DNA from: Anaerolineaceae bacterium
Lineage (GTDB): Bacteria; Chloroflexota; Anaerolineae; JAAYZQ01
Direction of reading: 5' to 3'
DNA length: 8,874 nucleotides
NCBI GenBank assembly: GCA_012514775.1
Contig: JAAYZQ010000501.1
Location: forward strand, 1 to 8,874
The notes beneath the pieces are model-generated. The model did not search any database. It was not told the DNA's origin and worked only from the letters and a program-made list of their open reading frames with translations. Shown piece after piece: positions 1 through 6,094 of this stretch (its first letter is position 1; each line of letters opens with the position of its first letter). Both the position numbers and the translations under genes were made by a program.

Positions 1-595
1 TGATCTCTTCTCGCAGGCGTCGCAGCTCCTCGGTATAGCCCGGGGGAGCGAGGCGATCCAGGAACTGGCGCAGCCGCTCGGCGTCCTTGACCAGGTAGAA
101 GGAGATGATGGTGATAGACAGCACCCAGAGCAGGCTGGAGAGGAGGTTAAAGACCAGGCCAACGGTCTGGGTGGCAAAGGGCTGGAGCATGTTCTGGACG
201 GTGGCGCCGACGTCGCCGACGAAATCGCCCAGGTTGAAGCGATAGCCCAGGATGAAAAAGGGCTGGGAGAGAAAGCCCACGAGGTCGTTCGTCAGCTTTT
301 GCACGTCCACGTTGAGGCGCGCGATACGCTCCACTGCGTAGGGCACCACCGTGACGGGCACGATGCTCAGGATGGCGAGGACGACGACATAGACCAGGAT
401 GACGGCCAGGGTGCGCCGCACCTGCAACTGCTTTTCCACCCAATCGGCCAGGGGCTTCAGGATGTAGGCCAGGACAAAGGCGAGCAGGATGGGCGGGACG
501 AGGGCGCGAAAGACGTACAGGAGCAGGAGCAGGATGATGACCAGCCCCACAATGACCAGTCGCTTGGTTGTTCGGCTCCAGTCCGTCGAAACCAT
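1..595 (-). CDS. AI-2E family transporter (UPF0118-type membrane protein), C-terminus cut by window edge
   Basis: The frame is open from an ATG at 595 to the left edge and encodes the first 198 residues of an integral membrane protein. Hydrophobic stretches at about residues 12-30, 33-47, 62-85 and 145-168 read as membrane helices. The segment FYLVKDAERLRQFLDRLAP (about 166-184) resembles the conserved helix and following motif of the AI-2E/UPF0118 family (TqsA, PerM, YdiK). Family members are usually about 340-400 residues, so nearly half is missing beyond the edge. The family name comes from TqsA in E. coli; substrates of most members are unknown (some are linked to sodium/proton exchange), so no substrate is assigned. 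The gene starts 28 nt after the lepB stop, consistent with one transcript. No strong Shine-Dalgarno is visible, and no upstream in-frame start lies between the lepB stop and this ATG. Confidence 0.85.
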   Translation of the reverse strand, partial: MVSTDWSRTTKRLVIVGLVIILLLLLYVFRALVPPILLAFVLAYILKPLADWVEKQLQVRRTLAVILVYVVVLAILSIVPVTVVPYAVERIARLNVDVQKLTNDLVGFLSQPFFILGYRFNLGDFVGDVGATVQNMLQPFATQTVGLVFNLLSSLLWVLSITIISFYLVKDAERLRQFLDRLAPPGYTEELRRLREEI

Positions 596-623
596 GGGGA
601 ATGCCCGCCGCGCTGCGCTTATG

Positions 624-1187
624 CTACTCGATAGGACCCAGGTCCTCGAGAGGCCAGTAAGAGATCCAGGCCCGGCCCACGATGTTGTCGATGGGCACGG
701 GGCCAAAGCTCCGGGAGTCGTTGGAGTGGTCGCGGTTGTCGCCCATGACATAGACGTGGAGGGGCGGCACCACGACGCGGCCGTGACGCCCCGGGCGTGT
801 GTCGCCGGCGAGGAAAGGCTCATCCAGGGGCCTGCCGTCGATGTACACCTTGCCGTCCTTGACCTCCACGGTCTCTCCCGGCAGGCCGATGACCCGCTTG
901 ATCAACAGCTCGTTGGCCTGGCTGGCAACCTTGAGCACCACGACGTCAAAGCGCTCCGGCCCGTGGAAGCGGTAAGAAAGCTTTTCCACGACCAGGCGCT
1001 GGTTGGTGTGCAGGCTCGGCTCCATGCTCTGGCCCTCCACGCGCGTGGCCTGGCCGACGAACACGTTGATCAGCAGGGCGATGAGGATCGCCGGCACGAG
1101 GGTTTCCAGAACCTCGCGCACCAGGCGCAGCAGCCGCTGGACCGCTCCGGGAGCCTCCGGCGGCAGATCTCCGAACTGGTCATCCAT
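624..1187 (-). CDS. lepB: Signal peptidase I (187 aa)
   Basis: This is the type I leader peptidase, which removes signal peptides from secreted proteins at the outer face of the cytoplasmic membrane. A single N-terminal membrane anchor lies at about residues 28-46. The S26 family boxes follow in order: VEGQSMEPSL with the nucleophile Ser54; LIKRVIGLPGE with the general base Lys97; and MGDNRDHSNDSRSFGPV (148-164) with the conserved GDNR...DSR box. Length is typical of the short Gram-positive-type enzymes rather than the long E. coli form. The ATG at 1187 is preceded by GGAAAGGG (1197-1204) nine bases upstream, a good ribosome-binding site. The gene lies 126 bp downstream of pnp, with hairpins between them, and 28 nt upstream of the AI-2E-family gene. 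Both catalytic residues are present, so activity is expected. Confidence 0.96.
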   Translation of the reverse strand: MDDQFGDLPPEAPGAVQRLLRLVREVLETLVPAILIALLINVFVGQATRVEGQSMEPSLHTNQRLVVEKLSYRFHGPERFDVVVLKVASQANELLIKRVIGLPGETVEVKDGKVYIDGRPLDEPFLAGDTRPGRHGRVVVPPLHVYVMGDNRDHSNDSRSFGPVPIDNIVGRAWISYWPLEDLGPIE

Positions 1188-1207
1188 TCAACACAGCCCT
1201 TTCCGCG

Positions 1208-1232
1208 GCCCGCCGCCCGACTGCTGGCGGGC
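1208..1232 (-). other. Small GC-rich hairpin upstream of lepB
   Basis: GCCCGCC (1208-1214) and GGCGGGC (1226-1232) form a perfect 7-bp inverted repeat with an 11-nt loop. On the minus-strand transcript it lies just before the lepB ribosome-binding site (1197-1204), so it could affect lepB translation or shield the 5' end after processing. In GC-rich DNA a 7-bp GC stem can occur by chance, so functional confidence is low. Confidence 0.4.
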
Positions 1233-1247
1233 GTGCTTCAGGTGTAG

Positions 1248-1279
1248 GGACCGGCCCGATGAAACCACCGGGCCGATCC
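1248..1279 (-). other. Hairpin downstream of pnp (terminator-like without U-tract, or 3'-end/processing stem)
   Basis: The arms at 1248-1258 and 1269-1279 give an 11-bp stem with a 10-nt loop, 34 bases after the pnp stop codon. The only imperfect position is a G-U wobble in minus-strand RNA but a C-A mismatch in plus-strand RNA, which favours a role in the pnp transcript. No run of U follows, so it is not a canonical intrinsic terminator. It may instead stabilise the pnp 3' end or mark a processing point before lepB. Confidence 0.5.
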
Positions 1280-1313
1280 TCTTGTTCTTGCAGTAGCGAA
1301 CCTGCTTTAGGTA

Positions 1314-3560
1314 TTAGCGCTGCCGGCGGGGCGGGCGCTCATTGCGCTCGGCCCCCGCGCCGACCCGCGGTCCCCGGGACCGGCCGCCGCTGCCGCCGCC
1401 ACGGTCTCCGCGGCCGCCGCCACCGGAGGGGCTGCCCTTGCGGTCGCGCTCGCGGGCCTCTTCGGCGGTCCAGCCTTCCAACACCGGCTGGCGCGACAGC
1501 TTGATCTTGCCGCCCTCGTCGATGTCGATGACCATGACCATGACCTCGTCGCCGACGCGTACCACGTCCTCCACGGACGGCACGCGATAGTCGGCCAGCT
1601 GCGAGATGTGGACCATGCCGTCCACACCGGGCAGGATCTCGACAAAGGCGCCATAGCTCTCGGTGCGGACCACCTTGCCGACGTACACCCGGCCGATCTC
1701 GGCTTCCTCGGTGAGGGATTCGATCATCTCGATGGCCTTCTGGGCGCCCAGGCTGTCGATGGCGGCGATATAGACCGTGCCGTCGTCCTCGATGTCGATC
1801 TCGACCTCGCACTCTTCCTGGATCTTGCGGATCATCTTGCCGCCGGGGCCGATGATCTTGCCGATCTTGTCGGAATCGACGTGCATGGTGGTGATGCGCG
1901 GCGCGTACTGCGACATCTCGGTCCGGGGCTCGGAGATGGTCTCTTCCATCTTGGCCAGGATGTGGACGCGGCCGGCCCGCGCCTGGGTGAGGGCCTGCGA
2001 CAGGATGTCATAGCCCAGGCCCTTGATCTTCATGTCCATCTGGAGCGCGGTGATGCCCTCGCGAGAGCCGGCCACCTTGAAGTCCATGTCGCCCAGGTGA
2101 TCTTCCATGCCCTGGATGTCGCTCAGGATGGCATAGCGGCCGTTCTCGGTGATGAGGCCCATGGCAATGCCCGCCACGGGATTCTTGATGGGCACGCCGG
2201 CGTCCATGAGCGACAGCGTGCTGCCGCAGACAGAGGCCATGGACGTGGACCCGTTGGAGGCCAGGACCTCGGACACGACGCGCACGGTGTAGGGGAACTC
2301 TTCCTCCAGGGGCAGGACGGGCTCCAGGGCCGTCTCGGCCAGGGCGCCGTGCCCGATCTCGCGTCGCCTGGGGCCGCGCATGGGCCAGGTCTCGCCCGTG
2401 CTAAAGGGCGGAAAGTTGTAGTGGTGCATGTAGCGCTTGGATTCCTCGGGCCGCAGCGTGTCGAGCTTTTGCTCCTCGCGGGGCGTGCCCATGGTGGCGA
2501 TGCTCAGCACCTGGGTCTCGCCGCGGGTGAACAGGCCCGAGCCGTGGGCCCGGGGCAGGATGCCGACCCGGCTCCAGATGGGCCGGATCTCGTCCGTCGC
2601 GCGGCCGTCGGCCCGCTGGCCCTGCTCCAGGATGCGCTTGCGCATCTCGACCTTGAGGACGTCGCGGAACACCTTCTTGACGTCGTCCCGCTGGGCGGTC
2701 TCGTCGTCGGCAAAGGCCTCCAGGATCTCGGCCTCCAGGGCGTCGGTGGCCTCGCCTCGCTCTTGCTTTTGCATGGGCCGCGCGCTCAGCTCGGCGACCC
2801 GGTTGCCGATGCGCTCCACGACGCGCTGGCGGACCGTCTCGTCGATGGTCTTGACCGGATAGTCGGTCTGCTTGGGCTTGCCGATCTCTTCGCGCATCTG
2901 CTTTTGCAGGGCGATGACCGGCTGCATGGCTTCGTGGCCGACCTGGAGGGCCTGGAGCATGACCTCTTCGTGCACTTCCCAGGCGCCCGCCTCGACCATC
3001 ATGATGGCTTCTTCGGTGCCCGCCATGCGCAGGTCAAGGGCGCTCTGCTCCATCTGCTCGGCGGTGGGGTTGATGACGAACTCGTCCTCGATGAGGCCCA
3101 CGCGGCAGGCGCCGATGGGGCCTTCGAAGGGCACGTCCGAGATCATGAGGGCCGTCGAGGCGCCGATGATGGCCGGGATGTCCAGGTAGTTCTGGCTGTC
3201 GGAAGAAAGGGCGGTGGCAATGACCTGGACGTCGTTGTGATAGTCCTTGGGAAAGAGCGGCCGCAGCGGGCGGTCGATGAGCCGCGAGGTCAGGATGGCC
3301 GATTCGCTGGGGCGGCCTTCGCGCCTGAAAAAGCTGCCGGGGATGCGGCCGGCAGCGTACAGGCGTTCTTCAAAGTCCACGGTCAGCGGGAAAAAGTCGA
3401 TCCCTTCTCGCGGCGTTTTCGAGGCGGTGGCGGTGCAGAGCACCACCGAGTCGCCCAGGCGCACCATTACGGCGCCCCCTGCTTGCATGGCAAGGTCGCC
3501 GGTTTCTATCGTGAGTGGCTTGCCGCCCATCTCGACGACGTACGTCTTGCTGTTATTCAC
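1314..3560 (-). CDS. pnp: Polyribonucleotide nucleotidyltransferase (PNPase), 748 aa
   Basis: Phosphorolytic 3'-to-5' exoribonuclease of mRNA decay and RNA quality control, normally a trimer. Two RNase PH folds (about 9-141 and 318-470) flank a helical linker. A KH domain follows (about 556-614, IIGPGG loop), then an S1 domain (about 621-691). The phosphate-binding SNGSTS motif places STS at 438-440. The metal-site segment DHLGDMDFK supplies Asp487, Asp493 and Lys495, equivalent to E. coli D486, D492 and K494. The tail from about 707 is rich in Gly and Arg and ends in basic residues. The frame extends to a TTG at 3572, but that codon overlaps the Shine-Dalgarno GGAGGT (3565-3570). The GTG at 3560 is therefore the likely start. 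The gene follows rpsO in the widely conserved order, separated by 193 bp of palindromic sequence (205 bp from the GTG). Confidence 0.98.
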   Translation of the reverse strand: MNNSKTYVVEMGGKPLTIETGDLAMQAGGAVMVRLGDSVVLCTATASKTPREGIDFFPLTVDFEERLYAAGRIPGSFFRREGRPSESAILTSRLIDRPLRPLFPKDYHNDVQVIATALSSDSQNYLDIPAIIGASTALMISDVPFEGPIGACRVGLIEDEFVINPTAEQMEQSALDLRMAGTEEAIMMVEAGAWEVHEEVMLQALQVGHEAMQPVIALQKQMREEIGKPKQTDYPVKTIDETVRQRVVERIGNRVAELSARPMQKQERGEATDALEAEILEAFADDETAQRDDVKKVFRDVLKVEMRKRILEQGQRADGRATDEIRPIWSRVGILPRAHGSGLFTRGETQVLSIATMGTPREEQKLDTLRPEESKRYMHHYNFPPFSTGETWPMRGPRRREIGHGALAETALEPVLPLEEEFPYTVRVVSEVLASNGSTSMASVCGSTLSLMDAGVPIKNPVAGIAMGLITENGRYAILSDIQGMEDHLGDMDFKVAGSREGITALQMDMKIKGLGYDILSQALTQARAGRVHILAKMEETISEPRTEMSQYAPRITTMHVDSDKIGKIIGPGGKMIRKIQEECEVEIDIEDDGTVYIAAIDSLGAQKAIEMIESLTEEAEIGRVYVGKVVRTESYGAFVEILPGVDGMVHISQLADYRVPSVEDVVRVGDEVMVMVIDIDEGGKIKLSRQPVLEGWTAEEARERDRKGSPSGGGGRGDRGGGSGGRSRGPRVGAGAERNERPPRRQR

Positions 3561-3564
3561 TTTT

Positions 3565-3570
3565 ACCTCC
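3565..3570 (-). promoter_or_regulatory. Shine-Dalgarno of pnp, decides the GTG start
   Basis: Minus-strand GGAGGT lies four bases before the GTG at 3560-3558. This perfect anti-16S match would be inside the coding region if translation began at the in-frame TTG at 3572, so the GTG start is preferred. Confidence 0.8.
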
Positions 3571-3590
3571 AAATTTTGCGAGAAAGGCAG

Positions 3591-3657
3591 GGGTCGAGGG
3601 ACTGGGGAATGGGTCCCAGTCGGCAGCGATCAGGGCCCATTCCCCAATTCCTGACCC
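3591..3657 (-). repeat. Large imperfect palindrome B in the rpsO-pnp leader
   Basis: The inner arms GGGGAATGGG (3604-3613) and CCCATTCCCC (3636-3645) are perfectly complementary over 10 bp. Pairing extends outward with a few mismatches and a one-base bulge to GGGTC (3591-3595) against GACCC (3653-3657), with a 22-nt loop. Two shorter local stems compete: GACTGGG (3600-3606) with CCCAGTC (3615-3621), and TCAGG (3630-3634) with CCTGA (3650-3654). In the pnp transcript it lies about 20 nt upstream of the Shine-Dalgarno, where it could affect RNase III processing or translation. It could equally be a copy of a dispersed palindromic repeat. No U-tract follows, so termination is unlikely. Confidence 0.85.
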
Positions 3658-3684
3658 GCGCCTTTCCCGAGATTCGCCCATCTA

Positions 3685-3754
3685 CAATAGCAGATGGCCT
3701 ATGGCAAGCGGCGCGTAACCTACCTCACCGTAGGCCATAGGCCATCTATTATTG
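3685..3754 (-). repeat. Large imperfect palindrome A just after rpsO
   Basis: AGATGGCCTATGG (3692-3704) and CCATAGGCCATCT (3735-3747) are perfectly complementary over 13 bp. The outer CAATA/TATTG bases extend the match to 20 bp with two unmatched positions (3685-3704 with 3735-3754). The 30-nt loop contains its own 5-bp stem, CCTAC (3719-3723) with GTAGG (3730-3734). A third copy of the arm word, CCATCT at 3678-3683, can pair with AGATGG (3692-3697) instead, so two folds exclude each other. It starts 12 nt after the rpsO stop. No U-tract follows. Candidate roles are RNase III site, rpsO 3'-end stabiliser, or a palindromic mobile repeat. Confidence 0.88.
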
Positions 3755-3765
3755 GCAGGGATGTT

Positions 3766-4035
3766 CTATCTGCGCAACCCCAGCTTCTCGACGATGGTGC
3801 GGTACCGCTCCGCGTCCTTGTCCTTCAGGTACGCAAGATGCCTGCGCCGCTGGCCGACCAGCTTGTAGAGGCCGCGTCGCGAATGGTCGTCGTGCTTGTG
3901 CACCTTCAGGTGCTCGGTCAACTGGCTGATCCTGGTGGTCAAAAGGGCAATCTGCACCTCAGGAGAACCTGTGTCACCGGGATGAACGTTGAATTTCGTA
4001 ATAATATCCGTCTTTTCGGTTTTCGTTAAAGACAC
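3766..4035 (-). CDS. rpsO: 30S ribosomal protein S15 (89 aa)
   Basis: Primary binding protein of the 16S rRNA central domain and of an intersubunit bridge. The sequence covers the whole family: SLTKTEKT start, [16 protein letters not shown] (18-33), the rRNA-contacting [10 protein letters not shown] segment (46-55) and the GLRR C-terminus. His42, His46, Asp49 and His51 align with conserved E. coli S15 positions (Met counted as 1). The frame runs seven codons further upstream to an ATG at 4056, but the GTG at 4035 has AAGGA (4043-4047) seven bases before it and yields exactly the usual 89 residues, so it is taken as the start. S15 represses its own mRNA in several bacteria, and the leader upstream is structured. 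The gene precedes pnp, a very widely conserved pair. Confidence 0.98.
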   Translation of the reverse strand: MSLTKTEKTDIITKFNVHPGDTGSPEVQIALLTTRISQLTEHLKVHKHDDHSRRGLYKLVGQRRRHLAYLKDKDAERYRTIVEKLGLRR

Positions 4036-4042
4036 ACGCCGA

Positions 4043-4047
4043 TCCTT
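4043..4047 (-). promoter_or_regulatory. Shine-Dalgarno of rpsO, decides the GTG start
   Basis: Minus-strand AAGGA lies seven bases before the GTG at 4035-4033. The longer-frame ATG at 4056 would place this site inside the gene and give a 96-residue S15, seven longer than the usual length. Confidence 0.8.
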
Positions 4048-4084
4048 TCTTATCATGCCCCTGTTCCGCCTGCTCGCACAGACG

Positions 4085-4108
4085 AGCGCGGGGGCAACTC
4101 CCCGCGCT
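4085..4108 (-). promoter_or_regulatory. GC-rich hairpin in the rpsO 5' leader
   Basis: AGCGCGGGG (4085-4093) and CCCCGCGCT (4100-4108) form a perfect 9-bp stem with a 6-nt loop, between the inferred transcription start (about 4116) and the rpsO start codon. An alternative stem GCTCG (4072-4076) with CGAGC (4083-4087) shares three bases with it. A GC-rich stem in an S15 leader is a candidate autoregulatory element, as S15 binds its own leader in several phyla through differing structures. It matches no specific known leader class by eye. Confidence 0.5.
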
Positions 4109-4122
4109 TGGGATGCGAGACA

Positions 4123-4151
4123 ATTATAACATATTATGGTTCTGAACGCAA
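4123..4151 (-). promoter_or_regulatory. Sigma-70-type promoter for rpsO(-pnp), extended -10
   Basis: On the minus strand a -35-like TTGCGT (4146-4151) is followed after exactly 17 bases by a perfect TATAAT (4123-4128), preceded by TGT to give an extended -10. The surrounding bases are markedly AT-rich compared with the rest of the window. Transcription should start near 4114-4117, leaving a leader of about 80 nt before the rpsO GTG. The -35 lies 34 bases beyond the stop of the recombinase-like gene, so the site separates the transporter block from the ribosomal/RNA-decay block. Confidence 0.8.
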
Positions 4152-4185
4152 GTACGCGAGAATCCTTCGCCCGGGGCCCTGACCC

Positions 4186-5130
4186 CTACAACGGCGGCTC
4201 TGCCAGGCGCACCAGCTTGGGCTCGGTCTCCTGCCAGCTCATCTGCGACAGGCCCATCTTGCGGCGCAGGCGGTCGGGCTCCATGCGGGCCTTGTAGTCG
4301 CGGACGGCGCACGTCCAGCGCAGCATCTCGAACGACAGGCCGTCGGGCAGCCCGGCCTGCTGCGCCACGTCGGCCAGGACGTACTCCAGGTTGCGGGCGG
4401 TGCAGGGAAAGAGGAAATCCTTGGGCTCGTAGGCGCGGCGATACTGTTCCAGCGTCCGCGTCCAGCCGGGGGGCAGCCGAAGCCGGCGCTCCTTGTACTC
4501 CATGCGGGGGCGGTCGTAGCGGATGCGGATCGACGGCCCGTCAGAGTCACCCGTGCTGATGTCGGCCAGCTTGAGGGCCATGCACTCCTGCTTCTTGATG
4601 CCGGTGTGCAAGAGCAGGGTGACCAGCAGGTGTGGCCGCGGGTCGGGCTTGTCGGCGACGGCCAGCCGCCGGGTGACGGCCAGCACCTGCTCCACCTGCT
4701 CGTCGTCGAGGATGCGCGGCAGGGGCGTGCTGGCCGGCTTGTGGGCCAGGGGCGCGGCCGGGTCGGCAGGGATGGCGCCCAGGCCGGCCAGCCAGGCAAA
4801 GAACACTTTGAGGGTCGTCAGCCGGCGGGCGTAGGACTTTGGGCTGCAGGGCTTGCCCCGCTCGTGTTGCAGCCAGTGCATGAACTGTTCCAGGTCGTGG
4901 GTGCCGATCTGCCCGACGGCCGGGTCGCCCTTCAGGTAGCGCGCCAGGATGCCCAGGTCAAAGAGAAAATTCTTGACCGTGTTCTCGGCAAAGTCCTGCT
5001 GGCGCATATGCTGCCGGAAGCGCTCCATGGCAGCGCTCAGGGGAGTGTTCTCGTCCGGCCCGGGCGAGCCCCGAGGCCGGACCTCACGTGGCTCATCGTC
5101 GGGAAAGAGGGGCAGTTGCTCCACGCTCAT
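4186..5130 (-). CDS. Degenerate tyrosine-recombinase-like protein (314 aa)
   Basis: The N-terminal part has a SAM-like core-binding domain (about 28-130: LSAAMERFRQ...ENTVKNFLFDL...SYARRLTTLKVFFAWL), followed by a phage-integrase-type C-terminal domain (about 140-314). The catalytic set looks broken. The TGLRxSE box reads TGIKKQE (176-182), putting Lys179 where the first Arg belongs. The HxLRHT box reads EMLRWT (268-273), keeping Arg271 but with Glu for His. The LGH box reads MGL (292-294). No Tyr occurs after Tyr279, so the nucleophile is absent. A DNA-binding, non-recombining role is inferred. The start is the ATG of an ATGA overlap with the upstream permease stop; a longer frame to 5232 overlaps the permease. 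No Shine-Dalgarno is evident, which suits translational coupling. Residues 5-9, QLPLF, resemble a sliding-clamp-binding pentapeptide. It has no attachment sites or phage neighbours. Confidence 0.85.
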   Translation of the reverse strand: MSVEQLPLFPDDEPREVRPRGSPGPDENTPLSAAMERFRQHMRQQDFAENTVKNFLFDLGILARYLKGDPAVGQIGTHDLEQFMHWLQHERGKPCSPKSYARRLTTLKVFFAWLAGLGAIPADPAAPLAHKPASTPLPRILDDEQVEQVLAVTRRLAVADKPDPRPHLLVTLLLHTGIKKQECMALKLADISTGDSDGPSIRIRYDRPRMEYKERRLRLPPGWTRTLEQYRRAYEPKDFLFPCTARNLEYVLADVAQQAGLPDGLSFEMLRWTCAVRDYKARMEPDRLRRKMGLSQMSWQETEPKLVRLAEPPL

Positions 5131-6077
5131 GACTTGGTGACCGTCGTGGGATCGAGGGCGTCGCGCAGCCCGTCGCCCAGGAAATTGATGCTCAGCACCA
5201 CAAGCACGATCAGGAGGCCGGGAAAGACCCACATCCAGGGTGCAGTGGACACATAGTTGTAGGCGCGATCCAGCATATTGCCCCAGGTTGCCGTCGGCGG
5301 CTGGACGCCGAGCCCCAGGAAGCTGATGTAGGCTTCGCTCAGGATGGCGTTGGCCACCCCCAGGGTCGCCGCGACGATGATGGGCGCCGCGGTGTTGGGC
5401 AGGATGTGGCGAAAGATGATGGACAGGCTCCGGGTGCCGACGGTGTGGGCCGCGGTGACAAACTCGCGCTCCTTCAGCGACAGGAAATCGGCGCGGACGA
5501 TGCGCGCCAGGTACATCCAGCTCGTGACGCCAATGATGAGCACGATGACGACCACGCTGCCGCTAAGGGTCCGCCCCAGGATATTGATCGCCGGGAACTT
5601 GTTGGCAAAGAACTTGGCCATCACCAGCAGCAGGAACAACTGCGGGATGGTGAACATGGCCTCGGTAAATCGCATCAGGAGGGAATCGATGACGCCCCCG
5701 TAATAGCCCGCCAGGGCGCCGATCAGGACGCCGGCGACGACCTCGATGGCTGCCGCCGACAGGCCGATGAGCATCGAGATCTGGCCTCCATAGATCGTGC
5801 GAGCCAGGATGTCGCGTCCCACGGTGTCGGTGCCGAAGGGGTGCTCCCTGGAGGGCGCCTGTAGCCTCTGCTTGGTGTCGGTCAGGTTGGCATAGTCCTC
5901 GCTGATAAACAGTGCGCCCCCGAAGCAATAGAGGATCAGGAGGATGAGCATCACCGCGCCGGCCATGGCCATGCGGTGGTGGCGGAAGCGGCGCCAGATC
6001 ATCTGTCTCAGGCTGAGGGCAACACCGGTCTGCTCCCTCGACAGGCTGGCGACCACTCCTTCGGCTGTAGTCTCCAT
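5127..6077 (-). CDS. ABC transporter permease, DppC/OppC family (316 aa)
   Basis: Second inner-membrane subunit of a peptide/nickel-type (family 5) ABC importer. The N-terminal OppC_N-type segment carries a first membrane helix at about 38-58. HPFGTDTVGRDILARTIYGG (79-98) is the family hallmark. Further helices lie at about 100-124, 141-157, 172-192, 230-250 and 283-303. The EAA loop that docks to the ATPase reads EFVTAAHTVG...HILPN (205-228). The ATG at 6077 is preceded by AAAGGGGA (6088-6095) at ten bases. A longer frame starts at a TTG (6098) that falls within the end of the dppB gene and has no comparable site. The gene begins 17 nt after the dppB stop and its TGA overlaps the next ATG, so all belong to one operon. 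Substrate cannot be told from the permease; oligopeptide or other family-5 solutes are possible. Confidence 0.95.
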   Translation of the reverse strand: METTAEGVVASLSREQTGVALSLRQMIWRRFRHHRMAMAGAVMLILLILYCFGGALFISEDYANLTDTKQRLQAPSREHPFGTDTVGRDILARTIYGGQISMLIGLSAAAIEVVAGVLIGALAGYYGGVIDSLLMRFTEAMFTIPQLFLLLVMAKFFANKFPAINILGRTLSGSVVVIVLIIGVTSWMYLARIVRADFLSLKEREFVTAAHTVGTRSLSIIFRHILPNTAAPIIVAATLGVANAILSEAYISFLGLGVQPPTATWGNMLDRAYNYVSTAPWMWVFPGLLIVLVVLSINFLGDGLRDALDPTTVTKS

Positions 6078-6094
6078 CTGATAAGCGTCCCCTT

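Noticed and set aside
299..1247. Plus-strand open frames opposite the AI-2E-family and lepB genes
   Set aside because: They mirror well-supported minus-strand genes and encode low-complexity sequence with no family resemblance.
1608..3740. A 710-codon open frame on the plus strand opposite pnp
   Set aside because: It is the antisense mirror of a certain gene in GC-rich DNA, its translation is rich in His/Asp/Gly/Leu with no recognisable domain, and it runs through both intergenic palindromes. Long antisense frames of this kind are expected from codon bias.
3591..3754. CRISPR array or riboswitch in the rpsO-pnp spacer
   Set aside because: The two palindromes do not share sequence and are not regularly spaced direct repeats, and no known ligand-binding motif is recognisable by eye.
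4165..4186. Possible terminator after the recombinase-like gene
   Set aside because: The bases after the stop (GGGG...CCCC) give only a 4-bp stem and no U-tract follows, so read-through into the rpsO promoter region cannot be excluded and no terminator is annotated.
4186..5130. Active integrase marking a prophage, integron or genomic island
   Set aside because: The catalytic residues look missing, no tRNA, attachment repeat or other mobile gene is nearby, and the neighbours are an importer operon and rpsO-pnp.
5131..5232. Extended N-terminus of the recombinase-like protein (34 extra residues)
   Set aside because: The extension lies wholly within the permease coding sequence and has no family similarity; the ATGA overlap gives a natural start.
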